DNA of 64,000 nt from Acidipila rosea. Its GTDB lineage: Bacteria; Acidobacteriota; Terriglobia; Terriglobales; Acidobacteriaceae. The notes below the pieces were generated by a model. The model was not told where the DNA came from and made no database searches. It saw only the letters and a list, made by a program, of their open reading frames with translations. The DNA lies in NCBI RefSeq assembly GCF_004339725.1, contig NZ_SMGK01000002.1, forward strand, positions 62,001 through 126,000. The letters are read 5' to 3'. Shown here one piece after another: positions 33,110-42,508 of this stretch; the stretch's first letter is position 1, and every line of letters begins with the position of its first letter. The position numbers and the translations under genes were made by a program.

Positions 33110-34480
33110 CTACTTCGGATCGAACCACCTGCCATCGTTATCCATCATGTGATTGGCAGCGTCCGGACCCCACGTTCCAGGCTGGTAAGACACAGGTTGC
33201 GGCATCGCCTGCAGCAGCGGATCGAGCACACTCCACGAAGCCTCAACATAGTCCTCACGCGCAAACCACACAGGATTTCCGCGCATCGCGTCCTCAAGCA
33301 GCTCTTCATACGGCAGCACGTCGCTGGTGCCGCACTCCTGGTTTGCCTCAAGCTCCACCATGCAGCCCTGCAGCGATTCGCCCGCAAGTTTCACCGAGCC
33401 GCCAATCGCGATCACCGGCTTCGGGCTCAGGCGAAAACGCACATAGTTCTGCGGTGTAAGCGTCTCGGAGAAGACAGCAGGCGTCTGCCGCAGCCGCGCC
33501 ACGACCTCTGTTGCCGTGTTGGGCAGCATCTTGCCGGTGCGGATAAAGAAGGGCACATCGCGCCATCTCCAGGAGTTGATGCTCACCCTCAGTGCAGCGA
33601 AAGTCTCAACCTTCGATCCGGGCTTCACGCCGGGTTCATCGTGGTAGCCGCTGAACTGTCCGAGCACGACATCTTCCGGGCGAATCGGCCGCACGCTCTT
33701 CAGCACTTTCACGCGCTCATCGCGCAGCGCCTCTGTATCCGGGCACGGTGGCGGCTCCATAGCAATGTTGCTCAACAGCTGCATCAGGTGGTTCTGCACC
33801 ACATCGCGGATCGCGCCGACCGCATCGTAAAATGCGCCGCGGCCCTGAATGCCGAACTGCTCGGCCATCGTGATCTGCACGCTCTCGACGTACTGCCGAT
33901 TCCAGATAGGCTCCAGGAAGGAATTGGCAAAGCGAAAGAAGATCAGGTTCTGAACCGCATTCTTGCCCAGGTAATGATCGATACGAAAGATGCACTTCTC
34001 ATCAAAGGAGCGGTGAATATCGTCATTCAATTTGCGCGCCGAGGCCAGGTCATGTCCGAACGGCTTCTCGATCACCACGCGTCCGCCCTCAGCGGAGCCC
34101 GACGCCTTGAGCTGCTCGATCACCCGCACAAACAGCGAAGGCGGAATCGCGAGATAGTGGAGCGGATGCTTGCATTCACCCAGCTCCTGCCGAACATTCT
34201 GGAACGTTGCCTGATCGCTGTAATCTCCATCGACGTAGCGCAGCTTGCTGAGCAGAATATTCAATCCTTCAGCATCGATGCCGCCGTGCCGTTCCACGCT
34301 GTCTTTCGCGCGGGCCTTCAGCTGATCGAGCGTCCATCCCGCCTTGGCGACTCCGATTACCTTGTCGGGCAGCTTGCCGCGTTTTGCCAGTCTCTGCAGT
34401 GCGGGAAAAATCTGTTTGTAGGCGAGATCGCCGGTAGCCCCAAAAAATACCAACGCGTCTGACTGCGATCCATCACTCAT
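33110..34480 (-). CDS. zwf: Glucose-6-phosphate 1-dehydrogenase
   Basis: First enzyme of the oxidative pentose phosphate pathway, oxidising glucose-6-phosphate with NAD(P)+. It has 456 residues, a little shorter than the usual 480-500. The dinucleotide-binding motif is [18 protein letters not shown] near the N terminus. The catalytic signature RIDHYLGKN with active His and Lys is present near residue 165. [11 protein letters not shown] and RTGKMLP are also typical. No pgl or gnd gene is adjacent. Confidence 0.95.
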   Translation of the reverse strand: MSDGSQSDALVFFGATGDLAYKQIFPALQRLAKRGKLPDKVIGVAKAGWTLDQLKARAKDSVERHGGIDAEGLNILLSKLRYVDGDYSDQATFQNVRQELGECKHPLHYLAIPPSLFVRVIEQLKASGSAEGGRVVIEKPFGHDLASARKLNDDIHRSFDEKCIFRIDHYLGKNAVQNLIFFRFANSFLEPIWNRQYVESVQITMAEQFGIQGRGAFYDAVGAIRDVVQNHLMQLLSNIAMEPPPCPDTEALRDERVKVLKSVRPIRPEDVVLGQFSGYHDEPGVKPGSKVETFAALRVSINSWRWRDVPFFIRTGKMLPNTATEVVARLRQTPAVFSETLTPQNYVRFRLSPKPVIAIGGSVKLAGESLQGCMVELEANQECGTSDVLPYEELLEDAMRGNPVWFAREDYVEASWSVLDPLLQAMPQPVSYQPGTWGPDAANHMMDNDGRWFDPK

Positions 34481-34606
34481 CTATCTTTGGCTCCTTCATC
34501 CAGCCTGATGCTGCTGCTCTCTTAAGATGTAGCAGAGCACTCAGGGTTGCAGCGTCTCATCTTCAACCATTCTAAGCATCTCTGTGTTGGACGAAGCCTA
34601 AGAGAA

Positions 34607-34635
34607 AAGGCCAGCCCCTGTGGAGGGCTGGCCTT
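34607..34635 (-). terminator. Hairpin terminator of the TonB-receptor gene
   Basis: An 11-bp perfect stem (aaggccagccc / gggctggcctt) with a 7-nt loop lies 20 bp beyond the receptor stop and is followed on the minus strand by ttctctta. Confidence 0.75.
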
Positions 34636-34654
34636 CTCATGGTTATAGCTGCTG

Positions 34655-37600
34655 CTAGAACAGCACATGCAACGACATGGAGATCAGCCTGGGGCTGCCG
34701 ATCGTATCCTGCACGACACCGAGGCCGAGCGTGTTGTTCAGGGTGTTGTCGTTGTTCATTGAGTAGATGCTCTGACGATTCGCTGTTGCGGAGAGCGTCG
34801 GATCATACGCCGGCACATTGTTGAAGTTGTTGTTCGCCGAGGTCGAGTTGCTTGGTATATCGAAGCTCGGCGTGTTCGTCACGTTGAATACATCGAAGGT
34901 GTACTTGAGCGAGATGCGCTCCGTGATGGCCATATTCTTCACCAGCGAAATATCCGCCCGCTTCTGGAAGTCCTCGCGGAAGATATTGCGCTGGCCATTG
35001 CCTGCGAAGGTTGTCTCATACACGTCGCACACCGGATTGCCTGCCGTTGAAACACCGCACGCAGGCACGCCCTTTTCTCCCGGGTTGAGGAAGGGAATGA
35101 CGAATGCAGAGGGGTTCAGCGCCGGGATAGCATTCCCGCTGCCATCGCGGAAGGCGCCGACGTGGCCGGTAAGCGCACGATGCGGGCTGTAGCCGGGCGC
35201 GAGCGGAACAATAGGATTCGTGATGCCGTCGTTGGTGCTGTAGTACTGACCGGCAATCGCGCCTGAGTAGTCTTCAACGCTATAGGGCTGGCCGCTCTGC
35301 AGCACCGCGATGCCTTCAAGTCCCCAGCCGTTGACTGCCTTGCCCAGCCACTTGTTCTTTGTCAGGTTTGGAACCTGGTAGAGATAGCTGAACGTGATGT
35401 TATGGGTCAGGTCGAAATCCGATGAACCATAACCGCTTCTGAGGTCTAGCGGATTACTGCCGTTGTAGAAGAGCCCAAGTCCACTCTGTTCATCCAGCGA
35501 GTGCGAGTAGGTATAGGAGAAGCCAAACTGCAGGCCATGCTCCATGCGCTTGTCGACGTGCACCTGCAGCGCATCGTAGGCCGATACGCCTGCCGCTTTA
35601 TAGGTCACGGAGTTGATGCTGTAGCCGATGTAAGGAACACGAAAGTCAGTGTTGCCGCCGTCATAAGTTGAGTCCGGCTCCGTAGTAAGCGGATTCCCGG
35701 CAAGGTCGGTCGTTTGATAGCCGTAAGAATAGGTTTCGCCGTTGATAGGATGATTCGGCGTTGCCACTCCAGGTTGATTGAACGGAATCGGAATGACGCC
35801 ATGACGGCCACGGTTGCCCACATAACCTATGTCAATCGATAGGTCATTGCGGGGCTGCCACTGCATGTCGAGCGTGTAGTTCATGGTGTAGGGCAGCTTA
35901 TTGTGAATGTCATAGGAGCCGAAGGGATAAGTGGCGGCGCCATTGAGCAATCCTGCCTTGTTCGGCAGATAGTTATAGAAGTCCTGCGGGTTCCCGGTGG
36001 GCGGAGGAGGCAGTACCGTCCCAAAAGGATTCGAGAGCGTGGAGCCCTTCGGCGAAGGGAAGGGAACGACAAAGGGTGGTTCCTGTGTAACGCCAAAGGG
36101 GCCACTGACGCCGCTGCCCGCGCCTGGCGAGAGATAGGTGAAGTATTCGCCGCGGTTGTAGTAGAAGCCGAAGCCGCTGCGGAAGACTACCTTGCCGTTG
36201 TTCCAGCCTGGGCTCCACGCAGCCCCGATGCGCGGCGCAATGCCCCACTGACGCTCCGTGAGTGTAGACGCGCTCACGCCGGGCGTATGGTACAGCTTGT
36301 TGTTGCCCGCCACGATAAAGCCATCATTCACAATCTTGTCGTTAGTTGCGTCGTAGTTATAGAGGCTCGGATCGAAGTTGAAGAAGTTGCCGTACTTCTC
36401 AGTAAGCGGGCCGTCGTAGTCGTAGCGAATGCCTGCGGTAAGACTAAGATTCGGAGTCGCCTGGTACTTATCCTGGGTAAAGGCGCCGATATAGTTCGAG
36501 CGATAGTAGCGGTTGGATGCGCCCTGCAGAAAAGTAGAACGGCTGGTATTCACAATGCCTTCCGCAAGGTTGGCAAAACTATCGAAGGTGATATTGCCCG
36601 TATTCTGGCGGCGGTTGATGATGTTCAGCTGAGTATAGGAATAGGTCGCGCCATAGGATAGCGTGTGCTTGCCGAAGGTCGAGATGGCGTTAGTAGAAGG
36701 CGCCCACCGGTTCTGGAAAAATCCGTCGCGGAAGAAGTCGCTGGTTGGTCCAATCTTCAACCCGCTGCCCTGATAAGGATTGGTGCTGCGCAGCGTAATA
36801 CCCGGGAAGGTATTGAAGCCGAAGAGATTGATGCCGACAGCCTGCGGACCAAATGGCTGATCGTTGGTCGAGTAGGCTTTTTCCCGCGCGAAGCCGAAGA
36901 CCTGCTGCCAGCTGAAGTGCGAACTCGGAGTATAGGAGTTGCTGATCGCGGCGACCTGGCTGCCTGCATCCAGATGCTGATTAAAGCCGGAAACCTGGCT
37001 GTCGGTGTAAGGGTTCTGCGCAGGATCGTGCTGGTAGTAGTACTTGAGGGAGAGCACGTCGGCCTTGCTGGCGTTGTAGTCCAGGTTCGATACGGCTTCA
37101 TCGGCGGTGAAATTGGGCTTTCCGATCAGCACCGCATCCGGTGAGTTTGCCTGCAGCAGCGCTGCTGCATTTGGCCCTACCGAAGGAATCAGGTACTGTC
37201 CACTGGCAAGCTTCACCTGGAGAAGCGCAAGCGCTGCCGGATCGAAGTTCCCGGTGAAAGGCGCGGCGCTGGATTTCTGACTGGACTTCACGGCAGCCGT
37301 CAGGCCCGCGACGCTGCGGTCGTCGGTCAACGCCGGCGGCAGAAAGAGCTGCGAGGTGCCGTTAAACTGATCCGTCACACGGATCGCGTTATACGAGAGG
37401 AAGAGAAAGAGCTTGTCCTTGACAATAGGGCCGCCCAGGGTTGCGCCGGCATTGAAGCGGTGCAACTGCGGAACAACTTCATTCTCAGGGATAGGCCCGC
37501 CGTACTGCGCGCTCTGCTGCTTGTAGAAGAAGGGCGCAGAGTTGATCCAGTCCGTGCCGCGATTGAGAAACGCCTGCCCGTGATATCTGTTTGAGCCCGT

Positions 37601-38452
37601 CATGGTGCTCATCTCGATCTGCGCGCCGCTGGTCTGACCCTGCTGGGCGTCATACATTGAGGTGTTGACGTTGAGTTCCTGCACCGTCTCCGGATTAGGT
37701 GTCGGCATGGCATTGCCGATGGCGTCATAGATGGAGGTGTTGGTCTGGATCGTGCCGCCGTTGACGAAGTTTTCACCGGTGTTCGGCACAACGCGGCCCG
37801 ACGGCTGCTGGCTGTTGCTATTGCCGTTGAAGAGATTGCTTACGTCGATTCCGTTCACCGTGAAGGTGTTGTCGGTCGCGCGCTGCCCGTTCACCCACAG
37901 CGACTGGTTGCCGAGGCCCTCATTGGTGCCTGTGCCGTTGATGAACTGCGCATTCGCGCCCGGAGCCAGGATCGCCAGCTGCGTAAAGCTGCCCGTCGCA
38001 AGTGGCACCTGCTGCACCTGTGCATTGTCCAGCACATAGCCGTTGGTCGTATCAACAGCGTTCAGCAGCGGCGAGCCCTGCACTGTGACTGATTCGGAGA
38101 CATGGCCGGGCTTCAACTGAACATTCAACGTCGCCGTGCGGCCCTCCTGCACGCGAATGGTCGGATAGTTCGCCTTATCAAAACCGGACCGCTCCACCGT
38201 GACCAGATAGGTGCCGATCGGCAGGTTTTGAAATGCATACGATCCGTTGTTGTCTGTCTTGACGGAACGGGTGAGCGAGGTGCCGTTGTTCACGATCGTC
38301 ACGGTTGCGCCGCTGATGACCGCGCCTTCGTTGTCGCTGACCGTTCCATTGATCGTGCCTAAGGTCTGTTGGGCGAATACGGGATGATGAAACAGGAATG
38401 CACCGGCGAAAATAAAACAAAAGAAAAGAAGCGCTTTGCGTCGCATATTCAA
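34655..38452 (-). CDS. TonB-dependent receptor with carboxypeptidase-like N-terminal domain (Oar type)
   Basis: An outer-membrane protein of 1265 residues. A signal peptide ends near HHPVFAQQ. A carboxypeptidase regulatory-like (CarboxypepD_reg) Ig-type domain spans about residues 28-115 (GTINGTVSDNEGAVISGATVTIVN). A plug follows (about 125-270), then a large beta barrel rich in Asn, Tyr, Gly and Ser, and the protein ends with SLHVLF, a barrel end with terminal Phe. Such large Oar-like receptors are characteristic and expanded in Acidobacteria and are presumed to import polymers or peptides. The substrate is unknown. It stands alone, not in a SusCD pair. Confidence 0.9.
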   Translation of the reverse strand: MNMRRKALLFFCFIFAGAFLFHHPVFAQQTLGTINGTVSDNEGAVISGATVTIVNNGTSLTRSVKTDNNGSYAFQNLPIGTYLVTVERSGFDKANYPTIRVQEGRTATLNVQLKPGHVSESVTVQGSPLLNAVDTTNGYVLDNAQVQQVPLATGSFTQLAILAPGANAQFINGTGTNEGLGNQSLWVNGQRATDNTFTVNGIDVSNLFNGNSNSQQPSGRVVPNTGENFVNGGTIQTNTSIYDAIGNAMPTPNPETVQELNVNTSMYDAQQGQTSGAQIEMSTMTGSNRYHGQAFLNRGTDWINSAPFFYKQQSAQYGGPIPENEVVPQLHRFNAGATLGGPIVKDKLFLFLSYNAIRVTDQFNGTSQLFLPPALTDDRSVAGLTAAVKSSQKSSAAPFTGNFDPAALALLQVKLASGQYLIPSVGPNAAALLQANSPDAVLIGKPNFTADEAVSNLDYNASKADVLSLKYYYQHDPAQNPYTDSQVSGFNQHLDAGSQVAAISNSYTPSSHFSWQQVFGFAREKAYSTNDQPFGPQAVGINLFGFNTFPGITLRSTNPYQGSGLKIGPTSDFFRDGFFQNRWAPSTNAISTFGKHTLSYGATYSYTQLNIINRRQNTGNITFDSFANLAEGIVNTSRSTFLQGASNRYYRSNYIGAFTQDKYQATPNLSLTAGIRYDYDGPLTEKYGNFFNFDPSLYNYDATNDKIVNDGFIVAGNNKLYHTPGVSASTLTERQWGIAPRIGAAWSPGWNNGKVVFRSGFGFYYNRGEYFTYLSPGAGSGVSGPFGVTQEPPFVVPFPSPKGSTLSNPFGTVLPPPPTGNPQDFYNYLPNKAGLLNGAATYPFGSYDIHNKLPYTMNYTLDMQWQPRNDLSIDIGYVGNRGRHGVIPIPFNQPGVATPNHPINGETYSYGYQTTDLAGNPLTTEPDSTYDGGNTDFRVPYIGYSINSVTYKAAGVSAYDALQVHVDKRMEHGLQFGFSYTYSHSLDEQSGLGLFYNGSNPLDLRSGYGSSDFDLTHNITFSYLYQVPNLTKNKWLGKAVNGWGLEGIAVLQSGQPYSVEDYSGAIAGQYYSTNDGITNPIVPLAPGYSPHRALTGHVGAFRDGSGNAIPALNPSAFVIPFLNPGEKGVPACGVSTAGNPVCDVYETTFAGNGQRNIFREDFQKRADISLVKNMAITERISLKYTFDVFNVTNTPSFDIPSNSTSANNNFNNVPAYDPTLSATANRQSIYSMNNDNTLNNTLGLGVVQDTIGSPRLISMSLHVLF

Positions 38453-38707
38453 TAGATTCCTTCGTGGTCTGAATCAACAGATAGTTGCATTGCAAGTACG
38501 GCTGAAGACTACGGCTGCGAGGACAAGACATAGTTAGCCCTGTAACCCTCGCTTACTCTAACCAGCGAGTGATGAAAGGAATATGAACGTAGCTGGGGAC
38601 GGCTGGGCAGGGTCAAAAAGCGATGGAGCTATGTGTTCTGAGTTTTAGTGCGCAGAAGAGGTGTAGCGCAAAGAAGATTTGGGAGGAGGCTACTCGGAGG
38701 AGTGCAA

Positions 38708-38733
38708 CCGCAGAAGCCTAGAAGCTTCTGCGG
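38708..38733 (-). terminator. Hairpin overlapping the end of the duplicated exported protein gene
   Basis: A 10-bp stem (ccgcagaagc / gcttctgcgg) with a 6-nt loop. The 5-prime arm (minus strand) encodes part of the last sense codons (RRS) of the gene and the loop contains the stop codon. No T run follows, so efficiency is doubtful. Confidence 0.5.
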
Positions 38734-40187
38734 GTATGAAATTCGTTGAAGAGATTGAAAATGGAATCGGCAGCTAGGTTGAAGCCGATGGTTTTGCCCA
38801 GGACGCGGTTGCTCTCCAGCGAGTCCACGCCAAGCTTGGGATAGTAGGCTTCCCGCGCGATAAAGGCAGCGCCGACCGTCCCAACCAGCACCGGCAGGTT
38901 CACCATCCTGCGGCCCGAATCCATGTGGCCGACCACCAGGCCGGAAAACGCATTGCCCACGCGCGATCCGAAGCTGTGCCCCGCGCCCAGAGGGATGTAG
39001 CGCGGATCCATTCTGGTTGTCGCAGGCACCAGGAAGTTGGACAGAAACTCCTGCGTCTCCGATTCTCCGAATCCGCCAATCAGTCGCCGCTCGTGGTAGC
39101 GGACATTGTCTTCGAGCGAGTCGCGCCAGCCCTGCACCTGCTGGCCATACTTAGCCAGCACGGCATCGAAGGCGAGCTCCTGCTGCTCGGTCGTGATGAC
39201 GGGCGTGGCCGGGTACTCTGGCTGGCTGTCAACCGTGGGAATTCCCGCGATCAGCGCGCCCTGAACGAAATTGCGCATTGCGTAGGTGCTGTGCACCCAG
39301 TAGAAGAACTTGCCGCCAATCGAGAGCGGATAGTAAGAGTCCTGCGTTGCCGGACCCCTCGACTCATAGGTCTGCAGGTCGGGCCGGATGGCCGTCCGCA
39401 CCAGCTCATGGCCTACGTTGGTCGCCAGGTCGCCGGCCAGGCTGTAGCCGATATAGCGCTCCACAAACTGGCTGCGCTCCAGCTGCGGAACATTCAGCTC
39501 GCTGGCATAGATTTCCCGTCCCACATAGGCTGCGCCTACTGTACCCAGCCATTTTGACCAATTCGGCTGCAGGTGGCCATTGTCGCCAGGTGTCACCACG
39601 ATGGAAGCGAAGGCATGGCCCATGCGCTGGTCAAAGCTGCTATCGAGGTTCGCAGGCACGTAGCGCCCCTGCTGGCGTAGCGCAATGGGGAAGAGCATGT
39701 TGCTGAACAGATCGCGCGTCTCTGCCGTTGCCAGCCCCACGGCAAACCGGCGGCCGCGATACCGCAGCTCATCTTCACTGTCGCGACGCCAGTTATCCAT
39801 CGCATCGCCGTAAGCGTTCATCTGGTTTTCATAGGCTTTGCCGCTCGTGTAATCCAGCACTGCTGCGGGCTGTGGCTGGGCCGGAGCGGAGGGAAGATTC
39901 GGAATGCCGGTCAGAAAACCTGCTTCAAGAAAATTGCGAAACGAGACCGTGCTGCGTAGGTAGTAGGTCACCTTGCCGCCGACCGTCTCCGTCGTCACCG
40001 GCGTCGTCGGCTGGGATGGCCTGGAGGCAGCCGGCACCTCCGCAGCGGAGCTTCTGGCAGCAGCGGCTCCGTTGGCTACGCGAGGGCCGCCTGCGCCAAG
40101 ATATGCCTGGGCAAAGACAGATTTCGTGCTGGGAAAGACACAAAAATATAGAGCGGCGCACAGCAGCGCAGAAGACAAGCGCCTCAT
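38718..40187 (-). CDS. Exported protein of unknown function with two tandem copies of one domain
   Basis: A 489-residue protein with a signal peptide ending near SVFAQA. Residues about 70-255 and 290-480 are copies of one domain. Matching segments include GGKVTYYLRSTVSFRNFLEAGFLTGIP versus GGKFFYWVHSTYAMRNFVQGALIAGIP, WRRDSEDELRYRGRRFAVG versus WRDSLEDNVRYHERRLIGG, and LGTVGAAYVGREIYASEL versus VGTVGAAFIAREAYYPKL. I do not recognise the family; length, hydrophobicity pattern and signal peptide suggest a periplasmic or outer-membrane location. Promoter region upstream contains a perfect 7-bp palindrome at 40268. Confidence 0.75.
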   Translation of the reverse strand: MRRLSSALLCAALYFCVFPSTKSVFAQAYLGAGGPRVANGAAAARSSAAEVPAASRPSQPTTPVTTETVGGKVTYYLRSTVSFRNFLEAGFLTGIPNLPSAPAQPQPAAVLDYTSGKAYENQMNAYGDAMDNWRRDSEDELRYRGRRFAVGLATAETRDLFSNMLFPIALRQQGRYVPANLDSSFDQRMGHAFASIVVTPGDNGHLQPNWSKWLGTVGAAYVGREIYASELNVPQLERSQFVERYIGYSLAGDLATNVGHELVRTAIRPDLQTYESRGPATQDSYYPLSIGGKFFYWVHSTYAMRNFVQGALIAGIPTVDSQPEYPATPVITTEQQELAFDAVLAKYGQQVQGWRDSLEDNVRYHERRLIGGFGESETQEFLSNFLVPATTRMDPRYIPLGAGHSFGSRVGNAFSGLVVGHMDSGRRMVNLPVLVGTVGAAFIAREAYYPKLGVDSLESNRVLGKTIGFNLAADSIFNLFNEFHTRRSF

Positions 40188-40267
40188 AAAACGACCTTCT
40201 TGGGGATGAAATATGTAGATCAGTTGGCTAAGAGTAACCCGAAGTTACCCCGGTCGCAAGGGTACGC

Positions 40268-40285
40268 GCATTACGGGAGTAATGC
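40268..40285. repeat. Short inverted repeat in an intergenic region
   Basis: gcattac-ggga-gtaatgc forms a 7-bp stem and 4-nt loop about 80 bp upstream of the duplicated exported protein gene. On the plus strand it is followed by ctctttt, terminator-like, but no plus-strand gene precedes it. It could equally be an operator. Confidence 0.35.
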
Positions 40286-40339
40286 CTCTTTTGAGCTATT
40301 TACGCGGATGCGGGGCAGCTTTAAGGGGTAACCGAGTGG

Positions 40340-41209
40340 TTATCTTCCTGGATTGCTCTGTGGCAAAGACTGCAGCAGGCGGACAGCCTTTTGATAGCCG
40401 AGGTTGCTGCCTACAGGCTCGAACTGGGAAGCGTCTTCCGTTGTCTGAAAACTGAGCGGCTTGATCATGAGTGCCTTGCCGGTCAGGCTCAGCTTCATGT
40501 GCGTCGTCTCCCAGCGGTGATCGCCCACATCCTTCTGCTCGACCAGGATGCTGCCGCCCTTGTATAGCTTGCCGAGGATACCCCAGCCGAAGCTGACGTC
40601 ATCAATGAGGTGCGCGTCGAACTTGACCATGCGCTCCTGGCCTTTATCGATCCAGAGTTCTCCCGCCATGCCGTGATAGACCTCGCCTTCGCGATCCGGC
40701 GGAGTATAGTTCGGGTTTGGCTGAAAGCTCAGGCGATAGCAGGGGCCGTTCGGGCCCGGAACCATGCCTTCGAACTTATAGAGGAAGGCGTCCGGCAGCA
40801 GCCGCACCATTTCGTCGGCCCGCTTGTTATCTTCCTGTTCCGCCTGCTGGCGATGCCTCTGCAGTTCCGGGTGCGCCAGCAGGTTATTGAGCCGATCCAT
40901 CTCGGCTTTCTCCGCGTCCGCGCTGAGTGGCTTGCCATCCGTCGCGACCAGCCGGGCTACGTCTCCGTCCCTGGTTTCGACAATTTCTTTGGTGGTGTCT
41001 TTACCATCATCCACCTTATGCAGCAGATAGCGAAAGAGGTGGTCGTTGCCGGTCGGAGCCAGCTCATTATGCGAGGCGCGCTGCACCAGGGCCTGGGTAT
41101 TGACCTGGCCTTCCTGCGCGTTCGCCGCGGGCAGGCTCATCATCGAAAGGCAGGGAAGAAAAGCAGATAGCAGAAACGTGGTTCGGATTCTCATTTTATG
41201 AGCCATCAT
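40340..41209 (-). CDS. Exported protein, possibly LolA/outer-membrane lipoprotein-sorting-like
   Basis: A 289-residue protein with a signal peptide ending near PAANAQEG; the ATG used could be at 41209 or a few codons downstream. The second half contains a run of beta strands (YKFEGMVPGPNG, GMAGELWIDKGQERMVKFDAHL, GWGILGKLYKGGSILVEQKDV) that resembles the open-barrel lipoprotein-sorting (LolA-like) fold. That is inference from pattern only. It lies 60 bp downstream of the LolC/E-type permease in the same direction. Confidence 0.6.
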   Translation of the reverse strand: MMAHKMRIRTTFLLSAFLPCLSMMSLPAANAQEGQVNTQALVQRASHNELAPTGNDHLFRYLLHKVDDGKDTTKEIVETRDGDVARLVATDGKPLSADAEKAEMDRLNNLLAHPELQRHRQQAEQEDNKRADEMVRLLPDAFLYKFEGMVPGPNGPCYRLSFQPNPNYTPPDREGEVYHGMAGELWIDKGQERMVKFDAHLIDDVSFGWGILGKLYKGGSILVEQKDVGDHRWETTHMKLSLTGKALMIKPLSFQTTEDASQFEPVGSNLGYQKAVRLLQSLPQSNPGR

Positions 41210-41269
41210 CTTTTTTCTAAGACGCAGAAAAGCCGTTCCGGGTTAACGCATCCACCATACCCTACGCCC

Positions 41270-42502
41270 CTACTCATAGCGAAGCGCCTCTGCCGGATGC
41301 ACGCGTGAAGCCGACGCGGAAGGATAAATTGTGGCCAGCAGCGACACGCCCAGCGACACTGCAGCAACCACCACTCCGTGGATCAGGCGAGGCGCGAACG
41401 GCAGGTAGTCGATGGAGTAAATGTCAGCAGAGAGCTGGATGAAGCGGTAGTGGCCGCCTGCCCACGCCGCAACATATCCGATCACCAGGCCCAGCGCGGT
41501 GCCGACCACGCTGATCAGGACGCCCTGCAGCATAAAGATTCGCCGCACCTGCGCCGGTTGCACACCGAACGACATCAGGACAGCGATATCCCGGGTTTTT
41601 TCCATCACCATCATGGTGAGGGCAATCAGAATATTCAGGGCAGCAACGCAGACGATCAGCCCGATCACGATGAACGTGACGATCTGCTCCAGCTTCAGCG
41701 CGCGGAAGAGCTCGCGGTTCTGCTCCATCCAGTTCGTGGTTTGAAAGCCTGCTCCGGCGGCATCTTCGATCTCGCGGCCAATGCGGTCGGCGTGGTAGAG
41801 ATCATCGACCTTGAACGATATGACCGAGATCACATCCGGCTCACCGAAGAGCGCCTGCGCATCCGTGAGCCGCGCAAAGGCGAAGCTCGAATCGTATTGA
41901 TAGAAGCCGGAATGGAAGATGCCGGCCACGCGAAAGCGCTGATACTTCGGGACGAGCCCGTAGGGCGTGAGCTCTCCCTGCGGGCTGATGGCCATAATCG
42001 TCGAGCCGGCCTCCGCGCCTATGGAGTCGGCCAGGTCCGAGCCGATGACGATGGGCGGGAGAATCGCTGGCCCGCTCTCAGAAAGCGGCGCAGCGCTACC
42101 CTGCGTGATCTCTCCAAGCAGATCGCTGACGCTGCGCTCTTCCGCAGGAACAATGCCCTTGATGATCGCGCCGCCCGACCGCGCTCCGCGCGAGATGAGC
42201 ACCGGCTCGTAGAGACCGGGCGCGGCTGCCGTCACATGCGGCAGGTGACGTAGTTTGTCCAGCAGCGGTCTCCAGTTGCGGATGCCGTCGCTCTTGATCC
42301 GCATCAGTTCGACGTGCGAGGTGGAGCTGAGCAGCCGCTCCTGCAGATCCCGGCGCATGCCCGTGGTGATGGCAAGTGCAATGATGAGGGACGCGACGCC
42401 CACCGCCACGCCCGCCACCGAAATGCCCGTGATTACGCCCACCACCGCCTGACGGCGCTTGGCCCTCAGGTAGCGTGCGGCGACAAAGAGTTCAAAGCGC
42501 AC
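41270..42502 (-). CDS. ABC transporter permease of the LolC/LolE family
   Basis: A 410-residue inner-membrane protein with the MacB_PCD/FtsX layout. It has one N-terminal helix (VGVITGISVAGVAVGVASLIIALAI), a large periplasmic domain about 50-265, and three C-terminal helices (VIGLIVCVAALNILIALTMMVMEKTRDIAVLMSFG and later). The N terminus MRFELFVAARYLRAKRRQA matches lipoprotein-releasing LolC/E. No LolD ATPase is adjacent. The gene follows the propeller protein by 6 bp, so they form an operon. Confidence 0.88.
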   Translation of the reverse strand: MRFELFVAARYLRAKRRQAVVGVITGISVAGVAVGVASLIIALAITTGMRRDLQERLLSSTSHVELMRIKSDGIRNWRPLLDKLRHLPHVTAAAPGLYEPVLISRGARSGGAIIKGIVPAEERSVSDLLGEITQGSAAPLSESGPAILPPIVIGSDLADSIGAEAGSTIMAISPQGELTPYGLVPKYQRFRVAGIFHSGFYQYDSSFAFARLTDAQALFGEPDVISVISFKVDDLYHADRIGREIEDAAGAGFQTTNWMEQNRELFRALKLEQIVTFIVIGLIVCVAALNILIALTMMVMEKTRDIAVLMSFGVQPAQVRRIFMLQGVLISVVGTALGLVIGYVAAWAGGHYRFIQLSADIYSIDYLPFAPRLIHGVVVAAVSLGVSLLATIYPSASASRVHPAEALRYE

Positions 42503-42508
42503 AGGCGG

